Positions 17,701 to 29,421 of a stretch of 64,000 nt of DNA are shown in pieces (the first letter of the stretch is position 1; each line of letters opens with the position of its first letter). This stretch comes from Deltaproteobacteria bacterium (lineage in GTDB: Bacteria; Myxococcota; Myxococcia; SLRQ01). The notes beneath the pieces are model-generated. The model was not told the origin of the DNA and made no database searches. It was given only the letters and a program-made list of their open reading frames with translations. The position numbers and the translations under genes are program-made. The stretch spans positions 1 through 64,000 of the forward strand of contig JARGFU010000019.1 in assembly GCA_029210625.1 (NCBI GenBank). Reading direction: 5' to 3'.

Positions 17701-19716
17701 CCGGCCGACGGCGACACGATCGCCACCGACAGCCCGACCTACGCGGGCACCGCCGAGCCCGGCACCACCGTGGACGTGACCGTGGACGGCAGCGTCGTCT
17801 GCACCGCCACCGCCGACGCCGCGGGCGCCTGGACCTGCTCGGGCAGCAGCCCCCTGGGCGAGGGCAGCCACTCGGTGAGCGCCACCGCCACCGACGCCGC
17901 CGGCAACGCGACCCCGACCACCGAGCAGACCTTCACCGTCGACACGATCGACCCGGCGGCTCCGATCATCACCGATCCGGCGGACGGCAAGACCACCAGC
18001 GACACCACCCCGACCTTCAGCGGCACCGCCGAGCCGGGCGCGAGCGTGGACGTCACGGTGGACGGGAGCACCGCCTGCACCACCACCGCCGACGCCGCCG
18101 GCACCTGGTCCTGCACCGCCGGCGCCGCCCTGGCGGAGGGCACCCACACGGTGAGCGCCACCGCCACCGACGCCGCCGGCAACACCGGCACCTCCCCCGA
18201 TCAGGCCCTCATCATCGACACCGTCTCACCCGCCGCGCCGGTGATCACCGCCCCGGTGGACGGCGCCGCCACCAACGACACCACCCCCACCTTCACCGGC
18301 ACCGCCGAGCCGGGCACGAGCGTGGACGTCACGGTGGACGGCAGCACCGCCTGCACCACCACCGCCGACGCCGCCGGCGCCTGGTCCTGCACCGCCGGCG
18401 CCGCCCTGGCGGAGGGCACCCACACGGTGAGCGCCACCGCCACCGACGCGGCCGGCAACACCGGCACCTCCCCCGATCAGAACCTCACCGTGGACACCAC
18501 CGTCCCGGCGGCCCCGGTGATCACCTCTCCGACCGAGGGCGAGTCGGTGGGCGACGACACGCCCGTCATCACCGGCACCGGTGAGCCCGGCGGCACCGTC
18601 ACGATCACCGTCGACGGCACCCCGGTCTGCACCGCCACCGTGGACGCCTCCGGCAACTGGTCCTGCACCCCCGGCGCCCCGCTGGACGAGGGCAGCCACA
18701 CCGTCGGCGTCACCCTCACCGACCCGGCCGGGAACACCACGCCCGGCACCGACGTCTCCATCGACGTCGACACCACCGCTCCCGCGGCCCCGGTGATCAC
18801 CGATCCGGCGGACGGCGCGATCCTCGACGCCTTCTCCTTCGACATCACCGGGACCGCCGAGCCGGGCGCCACGGTCGACGTCTACGTCGACGGCGCCTAC
18901 GCCGGGACGACCGCCGCCGACGCCAACGGCGACTGGACCTTCACCGTCACCGCGGCCGCCGACGGCACCTACGTCCTCACCGCCACCGCCACCGACGCGG
19001 CGAGCAACACCTCCCTCGCCTCGAACGCGGTCACGGTCACCCTCGACACCACCGCGCCGGCTCCGCCGGTCATCGACACCCCGACCGATGGCAGCACCGT
19101 GGGCACCTTCACGCCCACCCTCGAGGGGAGCGCCGAGGCCCTCTCCCGGGTCGACGTCTACCTCGACGGCGCCCTCCTCGGGACCGTCGACGCGGACGCC
19201 GCGGGCCGCTTCACCCTGCCGGTGCCGAGCCCCCTGGCCGAGGGCACCTACGAGGCCCACGCGGAGTCCACGGACGCCGCGGGCAACGCCTCGGGGGTGG
19301 GCCCCTCGATCACCTTCACGGTCTTCGTCGAGGAGTGCGGCAACGGCCGGATCGACACCGGAGAGAGCTGCGACGACGGCGACCTCGAGGGCGGCGACGG
19401 CTGCTCGGCGACCTGCCAGGGCGAGAGCGGCTGGGTCTGCGGGGGCGAGCCCAGCGTCTGCCAGGTGGACGTGGACCTCGACGGCTTCGCCGACGTCTCG
19501 GACAACTGCCCCGATGTCTCGAACCCCGACCAGACCGACACCGATGGAGACGGAATCGGCGACGCCTGCGACAGCGACGTGGACGGCGACGGCTTCGACG
19601 ACGACCTCGTCGCGGCGGGGGGCGGCTGCAACTGCAGCAGCACCGAGCCCTCGCGGCCCTCGCTCGCCCTGCTCCTGCTGGCCGGCCTGCTCCTCTTCCG
19701 GCGTCGCCGCGCCTAG
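11758..19716 (+). CDS. Giant surface protein: 18 Ig-like domains, Cys-rich and TSP3 repeats, MYXO-CTERM-like tail
   Basis: A 2652-residue exported protein, probably an adhesin. The signal peptide ends near PARAG. Residues about 30-240 (starting [12 protein letters not shown], with [11 protein letters not shown]) resemble a CBM9/DOMON-like module. More beta-rich sequence with Asp-rich turns runs to about 870. Then come 18 Ig-like domains of about 92 residues (875-2520), most with a Cys pair ([14 protein letters not shown]). A cysteine-rich repeat follows ([16 protein letters not shown]), then TSP3-type calcium repeats ([12 protein letters not shown]). The end ([11 protein letters not shown], hydrophobic helix, RRRRA) matches the MYXO-CTERM plan, a sorting signal that is processed and anchored at the surface in Myxococcota. 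The ATG at 11758 has a strong GGGAGGGGAG ribosome site. The OmpA/TSP3 gene follows directly. Confidence 0.85.
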   Translation: MKLRWTALFTAICGLLLLAVPARAGSPTLTTITVDGSFGDWAVVLANPLQVTLDGDGSSIDCAVSADLDCPVGSKGRDLYRFAWTYDATNLYLYTERVNQGSGAKQTFYFFMDLDGDDLMSPTDEVVRVGWQDNNDLSVDLYAYAPAVPPTPDPMEDGAGNADGYDIAGGIGANLWTSPDQPGTSTLAMEFMVPWSQMGVPAGTPIHFHVAAGTVGGYEDNLGGPNGGIGLFGSTEILVSPDNMGNIAGPGTIEYVHSVSNLGNQDDTANLWAVSNRGAAVELWADLDSDGNPDQLMASDPEGDGVFLPADVVPAWDTDADGRPDTGNLLPGASFDLVLRLTFASGLDGVDDTTELFGESRLDPSVRGSALDVTALGLFTIQPGGVRTGVQGFPVPHPTNVHNNGVSDDRGEFELVAAGGWSSRLYFDTDADGVGDVLLGEDTDGDGVWDSVPGDTDADGFPDTGLIPAGSSLGLVLEVDVPLTALVGDFTTTVVRVIPDSNPVRAHSAAFVTRASSALLILPDYSAVALTDLAAQAGASAFFPHELINAQPLADCMGFLTTSGNGWTTRVWSDPDGDGSIADGTLITSTCPTVAAVPAYGGSFHFIVEVMVPAGTPVGSTDTITVTATSETSPTVFDTATDELAVGTLATYRDPSLLFFSKQFTNCTPVYAYAAPLVASEAARYQFTYTDPLAVDQRSALVPTDGRGQAFDSYTFGTADPLGTWTVTVTDTSSGTPVDSIEVVLERSGAIAFHAPVASVFGDGQTVAGTATLLSTNTKAVYEGAYVDFTVIDPSGTLYLTSAGTFAAYTGAEVTRVENSITLAPLDTHNAGWAVPTVSFPALGIYSVVATWRTSCGTEIASDTTTFEVVPPPPVITTPADGSSVPTTTLTLSGSAEPGATVEVFDGGSSIGTVVADGAGAWSLVVSSLSETTHPFTAQQTVAGSTSGLSAPVLVTVDLTAPATPTLTAPTDGSLVTTTTPTFTGTAEAGSTVTVTVDGATACTTTADGAGSWSCTAGAALAEGAHTLSATSTDAAGNATSTADQSFTVDSIAPVAPTIAAPTDGATLATDTPPFSGTAEAGTTVTVTVDGATACTTTADGAGSWSCTAASALAQGAHTLSATSTDAAGNATSTADQSFTVDTVAPAAPTIAAPADGATLATDTPTFSGTAEAGTTVSVTVDGSTACTTTADGSGSWSCTAASALAQGAHTLSATSTDAAGNAISTTDQSFSVDTVAPVAPTLDAPVDGAVLATDTPTFSGTAEAGTTVTVTVDGSSVCTTTADVAGTWSCTAAAALAQGLHTASATSTDGAGNATSTADQSFTVDTVAPAAPVIAVPSDGDILATARPSFSGTAEPGVTVSVTVDGAVVCTATADAGGSWTCQPGADLGQGAHTVNATATDAAGNSATTADQSFTVDTLAPAVPTIDSPADGAIVATNTPTFTGTAEAGSAVTIRVDGVIACTTTADAAGTYSCTAGAALAEGAHGVVAFSSDAAGNSVSSPSQGFTVDTIAPAAPTVTTPADGAILATNLPTFTGTAEAGSAVTVTVDGSLVCSATADAAGAYACTAGAALAEGAHSAEATSTDAAGNSATSTPNGFTVDTLAPATPTLDSPADGDTIATDSPTYAGTAEPGTTVDVTVDGSVVCTATADAAGAWTCTGSSPLGEGSHTVSATATDAAGNATSTVDQGFTVDTVAPATPTITTPADGAILATNLPTFTGTAEAGSAVTVTVDGSLVCSATADAAGAYACTAGAALAEGAHSAEATSTDAAGNSATSTPNGFTVDTLAPATPTLDSPADGDTIATDSPTYAGTAEPGTTVDVTVDGSVVCTATADAAGAWTCTGSSPLGEGSHTVSATATDAAGNATSTVDQGFTVDTVAPATPTITTPADGAILATNLPTFTGTAEAGSAVTVTVDGSLVCSATADAAGAYACTAGAALAEGAHSAEATSTDAAGNSATSTPNGFTVDTLAPATPTLDSPADGDTIATDSPTYAGTAEPGTTVDVTVDGSVVCTATADAAGAWTCSGSSPLGEGSHSVSATATDAAGNATPTTEQTFTVDTIDPAAPIITDPADGKTTSDTTPTFSGTAEPGASVDVTVDGSTACTTTADAAGTWSCTAGAALAEGTHTVSATATDAAGNTGTSPDQALIIDTVSPAAPVITAPVDGAATNDTTPTFTGTAEPGTSVDVTVDGSTACTTTADAAGAWSCTAGAALAEGTHTVSATATDAAGNTGTSPDQNLTVDTTVPAAPVITSPTEGESVGDDTPVITGTGEPGGTVTITVDGTPVCTATVDASGNWSCTPGAPLDEGSHTVGVTLTDPAGNTTPGTDVSIDVDTTAPAAPVITDPADGAILDAFSFDITGTAEPGATVDVYVDGAYAGTTAADANGDWTFTVTAAADGTYVLTATATDAASNTSLASNAVTVTLDTTAPAPPVIDTPTDGSTVGTFTPTLEGSAEALSRVDVYLDGALLGTVDADAAGRFTLPVPSPLAEGTYEAHAESTDAAGNASGVGPSITFTVFVEECGNGRIDTGESCDDGDLEGGDGCSATCQGESGWVCGGEPSVCQVDVDLDGFADVSDNCPDVSNPDQTDTDGDGIGDACDSDVDGDGFDDDLVAAGGGCNCSSTEPSRPSLALLLLAGLLLFRRRRA
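16324..17839 (+). repeat. 552-bp tandem repeat (about 2.75 copies) inside the adhesin gene
   Basis: Units start at 16324, 16876 and 17428, exactly 552 bp apart (184 codons, two Ig-like domains). By eye, units 1 and 2 and the first three-quarters of unit 3 are identical at the nucleotide level, with drift starting near 17838. The other Ig domains in the gene are similar only at protein level, so this block was duplicated recently or is being homogenised. Confidence 0.9.
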
Positions 19717-19755
19717 CCGTCCCACTCCCTCGTGAACACCCTAGAGAGGCTGAAC

Positions 19756-21783
<2,028 letters not shown>

Positions 21784-21795
21784 CCCCAAGAGAGG

Positions 21796-21809
21796 AGCCG
21801 CGGGCGGCT
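21796..21809. terminator. Small GC hairpin between convergent genes
   Basis: AGCCGC-GG-GCGGCT sits between the OmpA gene's stop and the PilZ gene's stop, which converge. It could slow transcription from both sides, but the stem is short, the loop only 2 bases, and there is no U-tract. Confidence 0.25.
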
Positions 21810-22253
21810 TCAGGCCCCGCCGCGCCAGTCGCCGAGGGCCTCGCCCCGCAGCAGGTGGATCGCCGCCAGGAAGCCCGGTGAGGGCTTGTTGAAGCGCAGG
21901 CCCCAGCGGCTGCCCGCGAGGGCCCGGATCACCCGGGCGTCACAGACCCGCTCGCCGTCCCGGGAAACGAGGGTGAGCCGGACGACCGAGCCGATCTCCA
22001 GCCCCCGCTCGCAGGCGATCTGCGCGCCGCTGGCCGAGAGGTCGAGCACCTGCACCTCCTCCTCCTCGCCCTCGACGAGGAGGCGCCCGGGGAGATCCAC
22101 CGGGAAGCGCAGGGTCTCCCCGCCGACGTGCCGGTCCTCGGGGGCGGCGCGCCGCAGCGCGAGGCTGAGCGCCTCCATCCGCCGCTGGATGAGGATCTGG
22201 CGGTAGAGGACCGCCACCAGCACGACCGAGAGCACGGCCACCGCGATGGTCAT
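21810..22253 (-). CDS. Membrane-anchored PilZ-domain protein (possible c-di-GMP receptor)
   Basis: A 147-residue protein with one N-terminal membrane helix (IAVAVLSVVLVAVLYRQIL). A cytoplasmic PilZ domain follows from about residue 48. The DLSASGAQI segment matches the PilZ D/NxSxxG motif. The RxxxR part reads RFPVDLPGRLL, which is imperfect, so cyclic di-GMP binding is plausible but not certain. It is the last gene of an apparent three-gene operon, starting 9 bases after the lipoprotein hydrolase gene. That context hints at second-messenger control of an envelope function; this is inference. Confidence 0.8.
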   Translation of the reverse strand: MTIAVAVLSVVLVAVLYRQILIQRRMEALSLALRRAAPEDRHVGGETLRFPVDLPGRLLVEGEEEEVQVLDLSASGAQIACERGLEIGSVVRLTLVSRDGERVCDARVIRALAGSRWGLRFNKPSPGFLAAIHLLRGEALGDWRGGA

Positions 22254-22262
22254 CGTCGTCCC

Positions 22263-25200
22263 CTACTCGTCGAGCTCGGCCCGGTCCCGGGGCGCCGGGG
22301 CCGGGAGGGCATCGGCGCAGCTGCCGTCCACCAGGCAGTGGTCGATCTTGAGCTGCTTGCCCCCGTGGCGCAGGTAGTCGCCGGCCATGTTCACCAGGAA
22401 GTTGCCGACGTCCCAGGCCCACAGGGTGTCGCAGCCGCAGGCGGTGGGATCGGGCTGGCAGGCGGCCGCGCAGGCCGCCCGGGCGTCGTCGGTCATCTCG
22501 CCGGGCTGGTCGAAGCCGTGGGCGCCGGTGGGGTTGGTCAGGGGGAAGAAGCTCGCGCTCTTCCCGCCCAGGGGATCGGTCTTCCCCAGGCCGATGTGCA
22601 GGGGCGTGGTGGTCGTGGGGTAGGTCGCGGCCCCCCAGGGGTGGGTCCCCTGGCTGAAGTTCTCCACGTCGAAGTGCACGCTGCGGCCCGCGCCATCGAA
22701 GTGGCGGGGGATCGTGTGGACGCCCTCGGCGACGTGGGTGTCGATCAGGTACTGGTTCTCGGTGGTGCCCAGGTCGGGCCGGTCCTCCAGCCACTCGATG
22801 AGGCCGGCCGCCCGACCGAAGCTCATCCCGCCGGCGACGGCGACGCTGGTGTCGCCCTGGGTGGTGATCTGGAGGATGTGGCTGCCCGTGGTCTGGCCGG
22901 TGCCCGGGTAGGTCATCGGATCGACCTGCGCGTGGCGGCCGAGGACCGCCATGTCGGAGGCGTCGAGGACCAGCTGACCGATGCCCACGAAGCGCCGCAG
23001 GTCGGGGTGGGCCCGGGGCAGGCCCATCCCCTCGGCCAGGGCCACGAGGGGATCGCCGGCCGGGATGCTCCGGTACTGGAAGCCGCCGCCGATCTCGAAC
23101 TCGCTGAGCTCGAGGATCAGCTCGGCGGACTCGGGGACCTCGCACTCGGTGCCAGGCAGGTTCACCGCCCCCGCGAAGAAGCGGATGGCGATCGGATCGT
23201 CCTTGTCGGCGGCGAGGGGGGCGCGCACCCCACCGTCGGCGGCCACCAGGCCGCAGGCCCGCTCGCCGCTGTCGAGGTTCTCGACGACCATGGTGTCGCC
23301 CACGCTCACGCCCACGACGTCGGCGATGGGCACGGTGGTGGCGTCGTTCAGGTCGGGCACGATCTGCGCGACCCGCGTCGGCCCGCCGCCGAGGTCCACG
23401 TTGGCGATGAAGAAGGGCCCCATCGAGCGGAGCATGAAGCCCTCGACCGCGCCGCCCTGGGTGGTGCGCATGCCGAGGTCGGTCACCCCGCCGCCGCCGG
23501 CGAGGGGAGCGACGGCCGTCAGCTCGGGCTCCACGCTGCCCATCACCATGCTCATCATCCCGCCGAGGGAGCCGCCGATCATGGTGAGCTGGCTGCCGCG
23601 GCCGATGTCGACCTCGCCGTCGCCGTCGAAGTCACCGGCGAGGCCCTTCAGCTCACCGCCCGGCCGGCCGTCGGTGTCCACGTCCCAGGTCGTCTCCCCG
23701 TCGAAGCTGCGGACGATGCGGATGAGCTGCATGTAGTCGAGGGCGAACTGCCGCACCACGTCCCGGGTGTGGAAGAGGTAGCCGGTCCAGAAGTCGGCGG
23801 CCGAGTCGACGCTGCCGTCGCCGTCCTGATCCCAGGCGCGATCCGAGAAGATCGCGTCGATCAGGGCCGAGGCCCCCTGGGGTCCGAGGATGCCCCGGAC
23901 CAGGGAGAGCTCGGCGTCGCTGACGCCGATGCCGTGGGAGGGCCCGTCGATGGAGAGGGTCGCCTGCCCGTGGCGGGCCCAGTAGGCCGCCCACTGCATC
24001 CCCTCGAAGCGGTTGGAGCCGTAGCCGTGGCCGGCGATGATCACGTCGGCCGGCTGGCCCTCACCGCGGGCGCTGACCTCCTTCCGGGGCACGGCGAGGG
24101 TGAAGTAGACGCGCTCGGGCCGGGTCTCGACGGGCACGCTGTCCAGATCCTCGGGCCAGGCCTGGTCGTTGAGGTTCGCCCAGTCCCGATCCGGGATGTA
24201 GTCCTCGTCGGCGCGCAGGCCGTCGGGATCGTAGGCGGCATCGTCGCAGCCTCCCCCGAGGAAGGGCTCGCCGCCGCCCCGGGCGTAGAGCTGGGGCGAG
24301 CAGAAGGAGCCGATCACGAAGTAGTCGATGTAGCCGATGCCCTCGATCATCTGCTGGTAGCGCACGCTGTCCTCGCGCATGCCGATGACGCCGGGGCCGA
24401 GCACCCGCATGATCTCGGCCCACTGCTCACCGTGGACGATGTGGGGCTTCTCCATGTCGGGGAAGTGGTCCCAGTCGCGCAGCTCGAGGAGGGAGTCGAT
24501 CTTCGCGGGGAAGCGCTCACCGATGTGGGCCTGCAGCCCGTGACCGTAGAGGCCGTCCCGCACCGCCTTCCAGCCCGCCTCGACGGTCTGGGTGGTGAAG
24601 GTGAAGGCGTAGGCCACGTCCTCCAGCGCGATGCCGAGATCGACCGGCGCGCCCCGGAAGGTGTGGGCCTCCGCGAGGGCCTCGGCCAGGGGCTCGAGGG
24701 CCGCGGTCTGGGCCAGGTGGTGGATCCACTCGTAGGGGGAGCCCACGGGCTGACCGTCGGCGTCCAGGAGCCGCCGGGTGACCACCACCGCGTAGGTGGT
24801 GCGCTCCTGCAGGGGCAGCATCGGGCGCACGATCAGGGTGTCGGTCTGCTTCTCGTAGAAGCTCATCAGGGCGTCGGCCCGGGCCGCCAGATCCGTGGGA
24901 TCGGGGTCGGCGCCGGGGAGGTAGTTGGGCTCGTCGAGGAGTCCGTCCCCGTCGGTGTCCTCCCCCGGATCGAGGACGCCGTTGCCGTTCAGGTCCTCGT
25001 CCACCTCCTCGAAGCCCAGGGAGAGGGTGTAGGCGCGCGGATCGTTGGCCCAGTACTGGGTCTGGCGCTCGACGACCACCGGGTAGTTGCCGTTGCCCAG
25101 ATCGAGGTGGTGCACCTGGCCGAAGGCGGCCGAGTCGGGATCGACGTCGATCAGGTAGATCACGTCGTCCTCGAGGTCGTAGTGCACGTCGCGGTGCCGC

Positions 25201-25541
25201 TCGACGATGGTGCGCACGTCCAGGGGCCCGGTGAAGGGGATCGAGATCGGCTGGAAGACCCCCCAGCCGTCGAGGGCGTCGACCTTCTGCCGCACCCGGA
25301 TCTCCATCGCGGTGGGCGCCACCTGCGAGGCGTTCACCCGCAGACCGGTGGCCGAGGACAGATCGGCCCGGGTGGCGATGTCGTTGGGCAGGGGGATCTC
25401 CGGCAGGGGCCGGTGCTGGAAGTCCATCTTCACCGTCGTCGCCGCGGGCCGGGCCAGGGCGATGCCCTCGGGGGCCGGAGAGCAGGCGGTGAGGGTGGAG
25501 GCGAGGAGGGCGACCGGAAGCAGATAGGCGAGCTTGCGCAT
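22263..25541 (-). CDS. Large lipoprotein with alpha/beta-hydrolase fold
   Basis: A 1092-residue lipoprotein: the signal ends LTAC with Cys20 lipidated, and Ser at +2 suggests outer-membrane sorting by the E. coli rule. The N-terminal half is mixed beta, with an EF-hand-like Asp loop ([18 protein letters not shown]). The C-terminal half carries an alpha/beta-hydrolase core: IIAGHGYGSNRFEG (oxyanion-type strand) and the nucleophile elbow MIGGSLGGMMS with Ser658. Late His candidates (DTHVAEGVHTIPRHFDG) could complete a triad. Related secreted hydrolases act on lipids or esters; the substrate here is unknown. The AGGAGG ribosome site overlaps the stop region of the upstream barrel gene, so the two are translated from one message. 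Confidence 0.78.
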   Translation of the reverse strand: MRKLAYLLPVALLASTLTACSPAPEGIALARPAATTVKMDFQHRPLPEIPLPNDIATRADLSSATGLRVNASQVAPTAMEIRVRQKVDALDGWGVFQPISIPFTGPLDVRTIVERHRDVHYDLEDDVIYLIDVDPDSAAFGQVHHLDLGNGNYPVVVERQTQYWANDPRAYTLSLGFEEVDEDLNGNGVLDPGEDTDGDGLLDEPNYLPGADPDPTDLAARADALMSFYEKQTDTLIVRPMLPLQERTTYAVVVTRRLLDADGQPVGSPYEWIHHLAQTAALEPLAEALAEAHTFRGAPVDLGIALEDVAYAFTFTTQTVEAGWKAVRDGLYGHGLQAHIGERFPAKIDSLLELRDWDHFPDMEKPHIVHGEQWAEIMRVLGPGVIGMREDSVRYQQMIEGIGYIDYFVIGSFCSPQLYARGGGEPFLGGGCDDAAYDPDGLRADEDYIPDRDWANLNDQAWPEDLDSVPVETRPERVYFTLAVPRKEVSARGEGQPADVIIAGHGYGSNRFEGMQWAAYWARHGQATLSIDGPSHGIGVSDAELSLVRGILGPQGASALIDAIFSDRAWDQDGDGSVDSAADFWTGYLFHTRDVVRQFALDYMQLIRIVRSFDGETTWDVDTDGRPGGELKGLAGDFDGDGEVDIGRGSQLTMIGGSLGGMMSMVMGSVEPELTAVAPLAGGGGVTDLGMRTTQGGAVEGFMLRSMGPFFIANVDLGGGPTRVAQIVPDLNDATTVPIADVVGVSVGDTMVVENLDSGERACGLVAADGGVRAPLAADKDDPIAIRFFAGAVNLPGTECEVPESAELILELSEFEIGGGFQYRSIPAGDPLVALAEGMGLPRAHPDLRRFVGIGQLVLDASDMAVLGRHAQVDPMTYPGTGQTTGSHILQITTQGDTSVAVAGGMSFGRAAGLIEWLEDRPDLGTTENQYLIDTHVAEGVHTIPRHFDGAGRSVHFDVENFSQGTHPWGAATYPTTTTPLHIGLGKTDPLGGKSASFFPLTNPTGAHGFDQPGEMTDDARAACAAACQPDPTACGCDTLWAWDVGNFLVNMAGDYLRHGGKQLKIDHCLVDGSCADALPAPAPRDRAELDE

Positions 25542-25553
25542 GGTGTGCTCCTC

Positions 25554-27134
25554 CTAGAGACCGAGGGTGAGAGTGAGGCGGCCGCCGAAGAGAGGATCGC
25601 CGCCGATCCCCCCCGGACCCTGCAGCGCGGCGCCCGGCAGGAGCATCGCCCCCTCCAGGCCCATCGCCAGCAGGATCCCCTTCCACTCCCGCTGATAGCG
25701 GGCGCCGAGATCGAGCTCGAGCCCGAGGAAGGTCCCCCCCTCACCGTCGAGGGCGTTGCGGTTCACGCCGCCGGCCATCCGCGTGTTGTAGGGATCGACG
25801 AGGGGCACCGCCGCGAAGGCCAGGAGCGGCCCGCCGTAGAACTCGAGGGGCAGCGAGGAGAGGCGGTAGTAGGCGCGAGGGAAGAAGGAGACGGTGTCGG
25901 TCACCGCGCCCCGGGTGGGGAGCCGCTCGATGTCCGGCGCGGGCTGGCCCACCAGCTCGAGGTTCGAGGCGGTGGCCACCGAGCGGCCGGTCTGCGCCGC
26001 GAGGACCCAGGGGAAGAGGAGCAGCCCCTGGTCGAAGTTGCGGTCGGCCTTGAAGGCGTTCTGGCTGGCGTCGTCGAGGTTCTGATCGCCGCTGGCGTAG
26101 ACCAGGTCGGCGACCACACCCCAGCCGTGGCCCTCGAAGGTCCCCCGGAGGACGCCGCCCCCCTGCAGCACCCGGTGCCGCTGGAAGTCCACGCTCGGCG
26201 CCAGGGTCGTGTTGCCGGCGACCAGGGCCAGCTCGGTGGCCAGGGTGAGGCGATAGTCCCCCTCCATCTCGACCGTGGCGCGCGCGGTGAGATCGACCAC
26301 GATCACCTCGAGCCCGCCGCCGCTCTCGGCCTCCAGGTTCCGGTAGACGAGGTAGAGCCCGAAGGTGGGGGCGACCGGCGAGCCCCAGGTGGCGGCCATC
26401 ACGCCCTGCCAGGCCACGTCACCCGGGAGGGTGGTGTCGTCCTGGTGGACCAGGTCGCCGGCGAGGGTGAAGGCCAGCTCCTCGGAGAGCGCCCGGGTGA
26501 TCATCGCCCGCCAGACCGCGTCCCCGCCCCTCGGATCGGTGAAGGCCGCCGAGCTGGGGGTCCAGCCGTGATCGCCGTCGTTGGCCAGGAGGCCGAGGCC
26601 CCAGTGGCTGGTCATCAGGCCCGCGGCGGCCCGCCAGCCCCGCCCCTGGGCGGCGACGTGCGCCTTGCGGGGGAGGAGATCGAAGCCCTCGCTCCGGGGC
26701 AGGCCCTCGCCGGAGAGCTCGGGAGAGCCGAGGACCTCACCCGAGACGTCGGCCTCGGCGATGAGCGAGAAGGTCGCCACCGGACCCTCGTGGACCAGCG
26801 AGAGGGAGAGGCGGAGGCGGGGATCGAGGCCCGCGCCGCCCTCCAGGTTCGAGCCCGCGGCGTCGGTGGGCACCGCGCCGATCAGCTCGCCGCGGCCGTC
26901 GATCCGGCCCCGCAGCGCGAAGCGCCCCCGGTTGCGGAAGCGGGACCAGCGCCGGCCGGGCTCGGCCGATCCGGGCACCCCCTCGTCGTCGTCCGCCCCC
27001 TCGAGGGCCTCGGGCGCGGCGGCCTCGGCGGCGGCCTCCGGGGCGGTGGGGTCGTCCGCGATCGCGGCCGCGGGGGCCGAGAGCAGGACGAGGGTCAGGA
27101 CGAAGAGAGCGGAGTTCGACGGACGGACGTTCAC
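25554..27134 (-). CDS. Predicted outer-membrane beta-barrel protein
   Basis: A 526-residue exported protein. The signal peptide ends near AAAIADD, followed by an acidic Ala/Glu linker. The rest is amphipathic beta strands rich in aromatic belts, ending in GGRLTLTLGL, typical of an outer-membrane barrel. It starts with GTG at 27134, supported by a GGGAGG ribosome site 8 bases upstream. It heads an operon with the hydrolase lipoprotein (12-base gap) and the PilZ protein. I cannot assign it to a named porin family. Confidence 0.7.
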   Translation of the reverse strand: MNVRPSNSALFVLTLVLLSAPAAAIADDPTAPEAAAEAAAPEALEGADDDEGVPGSAEPGRRWSRFRNRGRFALRGRIDGRGELIGAVPTDAAGSNLEGGAGLDPRLRLSLSLVHEGPVATFSLIAEADVSGEVLGSPELSGEGLPRSEGFDLLPRKAHVAAQGRGWRAAAGLMTSHWGLGLLANDGDHGWTPSSAAFTDPRGGDAVWRAMITRALSEELAFTLAGDLVHQDDTTLPGDVAWQGVMAATWGSPVAPTFGLYLVYRNLEAESGGGLEVIVVDLTARATVEMEGDYRLTLATELALVAGNTTLAPSVDFQRHRVLQGGGVLRGTFEGHGWGVVADLVYASGDQNLDDASQNAFKADRNFDQGLLLFPWVLAAQTGRSVATASNLELVGQPAPDIERLPTRGAVTDTVSFFPRAYYRLSSLPLEFYGGPLLAFAAVPLVDPYNTRMAGGVNRNALDGEGGTFLGLELDLGARYQREWKGILLAMGLEGAMLLPGAALQGPGGIGGDPLFGGRLTLTLGL

Positions 27135-27242
27135 GAGACGGGCCTCCCCCGGATCGGTCGTTTCAGGGCGGGGAAACCCTATACCGCCTGGAACCCCTTT
27201 CGATACCCCGAACCGATTCAGGCGGGGGACTCCGGTGCACCC

Positions 27243-27869
27243 CTAGAAGCGGATGCCCAGGCGCAGGAGGTTCACATCGAGGAGGAGGGTCGGCCGGGAG
27301 CGCCGCAGGTCCCGCTCACCGAGGGCGAGGTTGCCTCCGAAGAGCGGCCCGCCGCCCGGGCAGCGCTCGCACCAGCCCACTCCGAGGCCGGCGGCGAGGC
27401 CCAGGTAGAGCCAGCGCGTCTGGAAGAGGTAGCCCACGGTGGCCACCGCGCCCAGCTCCCAGTCGGTGCCCGGGAGGTCCTCCACGATCTGCGAGCCGCA
27501 ACCGAAGAGGCCGGTGGCCCCCTCCCCGGTCTGGAACCAGCGGTACTGCAGGCGGGGCTCGAGGAAGAAGCCGGAGTCCCGGTGGTGCCCCAGGGGGATC
27601 GAGAAACCCCCGGAGATCCAGGCCCCCTCGGAGCGGGTGCTGCAGCCGTACCAGTTGCCGCGGGTGTAGGTGCCGCGGACGACCAGCTGCCAGTCGGCGA
27701 GCTCGAAGAGGGAGCCGCCGGAGACGGTCAGCACCTCATCGGCGGCCATGACCGCGGTGGGCAGCGGGTGCAGCCAGAAGCCGCAGGGGCGCGACACCGG
27801 TGGCGGGGACGCGCTGGCGTGGCCCGCGAGGGTGACGATCAGGGGAAGCAGGAGCGCCGCGGAGGTCAT
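27243..27869 (-). CDS. Small predicted outer-membrane protein, unknown function
   Basis: A 208-residue protein with a signal peptide (ALLLPLIVTLAGHASA). The body is beta-strand rich with aromatic residues (FFLEPRLQYRWFQTG, WLYLGLAAGLGVGWC) and ends in Phe (LLRLGIRF), as outer-membrane barrels do. Several Cys residues, including CERC, may form disulfides. The start at 27869 has an excellent GGGAGGAG ribosome site. It lies 108 bases upstream of the barrel/hydrolase/PilZ operon on the same strand and could be part of it. Function not recognised. Confidence 0.65.
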   Translation of the reverse strand: MTSAALLLPLIVTLAGHASASPPPVSRPCGFWLHPLPTAVMAADEVLTVSGGSLFELADWQLVVRGTYTRGNWYGCSTRSEGAWISGGFSIPLGHHRDSGFFLEPRLQYRWFQTGEGATGLFGCGSQIVEDLPGTDWELGAVATVGYLFQTRWLYLGLAAGLGVGWCERCPGGGPLFGGNLALGERDLRRSRPTLLLDVNLLRLGIRF

Positions 27870-27976
27870 GTTCTCCTCCCTTCCTTTTCGGTGCCTCCAA
27901 CCTAGCTCCAGCCCTCCGGCCCGACAGGCGGCGCGCCTCGGGGGACCTGCGCCAGCGTGCTAGGGTCCTTCGGGTC

Positions 27977-29347
27977 ATGCTCACCTCGATCCCGCACCGC
28001 GCCGCCCGCCACCTCTTGCCCCTCCTCCTCGCTCCCCTCCTCGCGGGCTGCCCCGGGAAGGCCGATGAGCCCGATCCCCGGATCGCCGCCCAGTGGGCGG
28101 CGCCGGCGCGCTGCGGGCAGCCGGCCTACGCCTGGCGGGAGGACCTCCCCCTCGGCGAGGTCCTGGAGCACCACCCCGGTGACCCCATGGGTCTCTTCGA
28201 GGAGCTCACCGCCGAGGCCCTCCAGAAGCTGATGGCCGACAGCGGACGGGATCTGGGGGTCGCGCCGGTGCACGACGTGGCCTCCTTCCGCCTGCGCTAC
28301 CGGACGCAGGACCGGGGGGAGAGCACCGACGCCACCGCGATCCTGGCCCTGCCCCTCCTCTCCCGGGGCGAGCGCGCCACCTACCCCCTGATGGTCTACT
28401 TCCACGGCACCTCCGGCCTGAACGACGCCTGCGCGCCCTCGGCCGGGCTGGGGGACTACCTCGCCTCGATGGCCCTCGCCTCGACCGGCTTCGTGGTCGT
28501 CGCCCCGGACTACCTGGGCCTGCGCAGCCTGGGCGAGCCCTCGCCCGAGCTGCACGCCTACGTCACCGGAGAGCCCACGGCGATCACCAGCCTCGACTCG
28601 GTCCGGGCGGCCCGGGCCCTCCTGCCCCGGCTGGGGCTCGGGGTCGAGGCCAGCGAGCAGGTCGCCTTCTTCGGCGGGTCGCAGGGCGGGCACGCGGCCC
28701 TCTTCGCCGCCCGCTTCGCGCCCTACTACGCCCCCGACGCGGCGCCGGCGGTGGTGGTCGCCTCGGTGGCCCCCGCCGACGTCGTGGGCGAGGTGGTGCG
28801 CTCCACCGAGGAGCGCCTCTCGGCGACCTCGAACACCGCCGCCGTGCTGGCCGCGTGGGCGGACTGGTACGGGCTGGATCTCGCCGGGGTCCTCCTGCCA
28901 CCCCACGACCGGGACGTGCCCGACTGGCTCCTCGCCAACTGCGGGATCGGGGGGCTCCCCGGGGGCGCCCCCCCGGCCGAGATCTTCACGCCCGCCTTCC
29001 TGGAGGCGGCCTCGGCGGGGTTCGCGGGAGAGGACGCCTGGAGCTGCGCGGTCAGGGAGAACAGCCTGCCGCACCTCTCCCTGGAGGCCCTGGAGGCCTT
29101 CCCCACCCTCTTCGTGCAGTCGGAGTCCGACGAGCTGGTCCACGTGCCGGCCGAGCGGGCAGCCTTCGACGCCCTCTGCGAGCAGGGGATGACCCTGGAG
29201 TACCTCGAGTGCGCCGGCGCGACCCACACCCAGGGCGCCCTGGACTCGGTGCCCCTCCAGCTCGAGTTCGTCCGGGCGCGCCTCGCCGGTGAGCCCTGGC
29301 CCGCCGAGCGGATCTGCCAGCGGAGCCCGGCGGTCGACTGCGGCTGA
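27977..29347 (+). CDS. Lipase/esterase-like lipoprotein (secretory lipase type)
   Basis: A 456-residue lipoprotein (LLAGC, Cys25). It has an alpha/beta-hydrolase core: nucleophile elbow GGSQGG with Ser235, an acid candidate in LFVQSESDELVHV, and a His candidate in CAGATHTQG. The overall plan, with VYFHGTSGLN ahead of the elbow, resembles the LIP (secretory lipase) family. Expected to act on esters or lipids at the cell surface or in the periplasm. The lipobox follows a long N-region. It is followed by the SPFH gene cluster, 74 bases downstream. Confidence 0.8.
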   Translation: MLTSIPHRAARHLLPLLLAPLLAGCPGKADEPDPRIAAQWAAPARCGQPAYAWREDLPLGEVLEHHPGDPMGLFEELTAEALQKLMADSGRDLGVAPVHDVASFRLRYRTQDRGESTDATAILALPLLSRGERATYPLMVYFHGTSGLNDACAPSAGLGDYLASMALASTGFVVVAPDYLGLRSLGEPSPELHAYVTGEPTAITSLDSVRAARALLPRLGLGVEASEQVAFFGGSQGGHAALFAARFAPYYAPDAAPAVVVASVAPADVVGEVVRSTEERLSATSNTAAVLAAWADWYGLDLAGVLLPPHDRDVPDWLLANCGIGGLPGGAPPAEIFTPAFLEAASAGFAGEDAWSCAVRENSLPHLSLEALEAFPTLFVQSESDELVHVPAERAAFDALCEQGMTLEYLECAGATHTQGALDSVPLQLEFVRARLAGEPWPAERICQRSPAVDCG

Positions 29348-29421
29348 CCCGGCGCCCTCCCCCCCACAGCCCCGGCCGGGTACACTCCCGGGCAGATTCG
29401 CCAACGACAAGGGGGACGTCC

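Noticed and set aside
11686-18147. A very long minus-strand open frame (over 2100 codons) opposite the adhesin gene
   Set aside because: It is Gly/Ala/Arg-rich low-complexity antisense of the Ig repeats. High GC and the repeated codon pattern keep the frame open, and the plus strand has a signal peptide, ribosome site and recognised domains.
14377-19320. Regular repeats resembling a CRISPR or satellite array
   Set aside because: The period is about 276 or 552 bp in a single reading frame encoding Ig-like domains, with no short repeat/spacer pattern.
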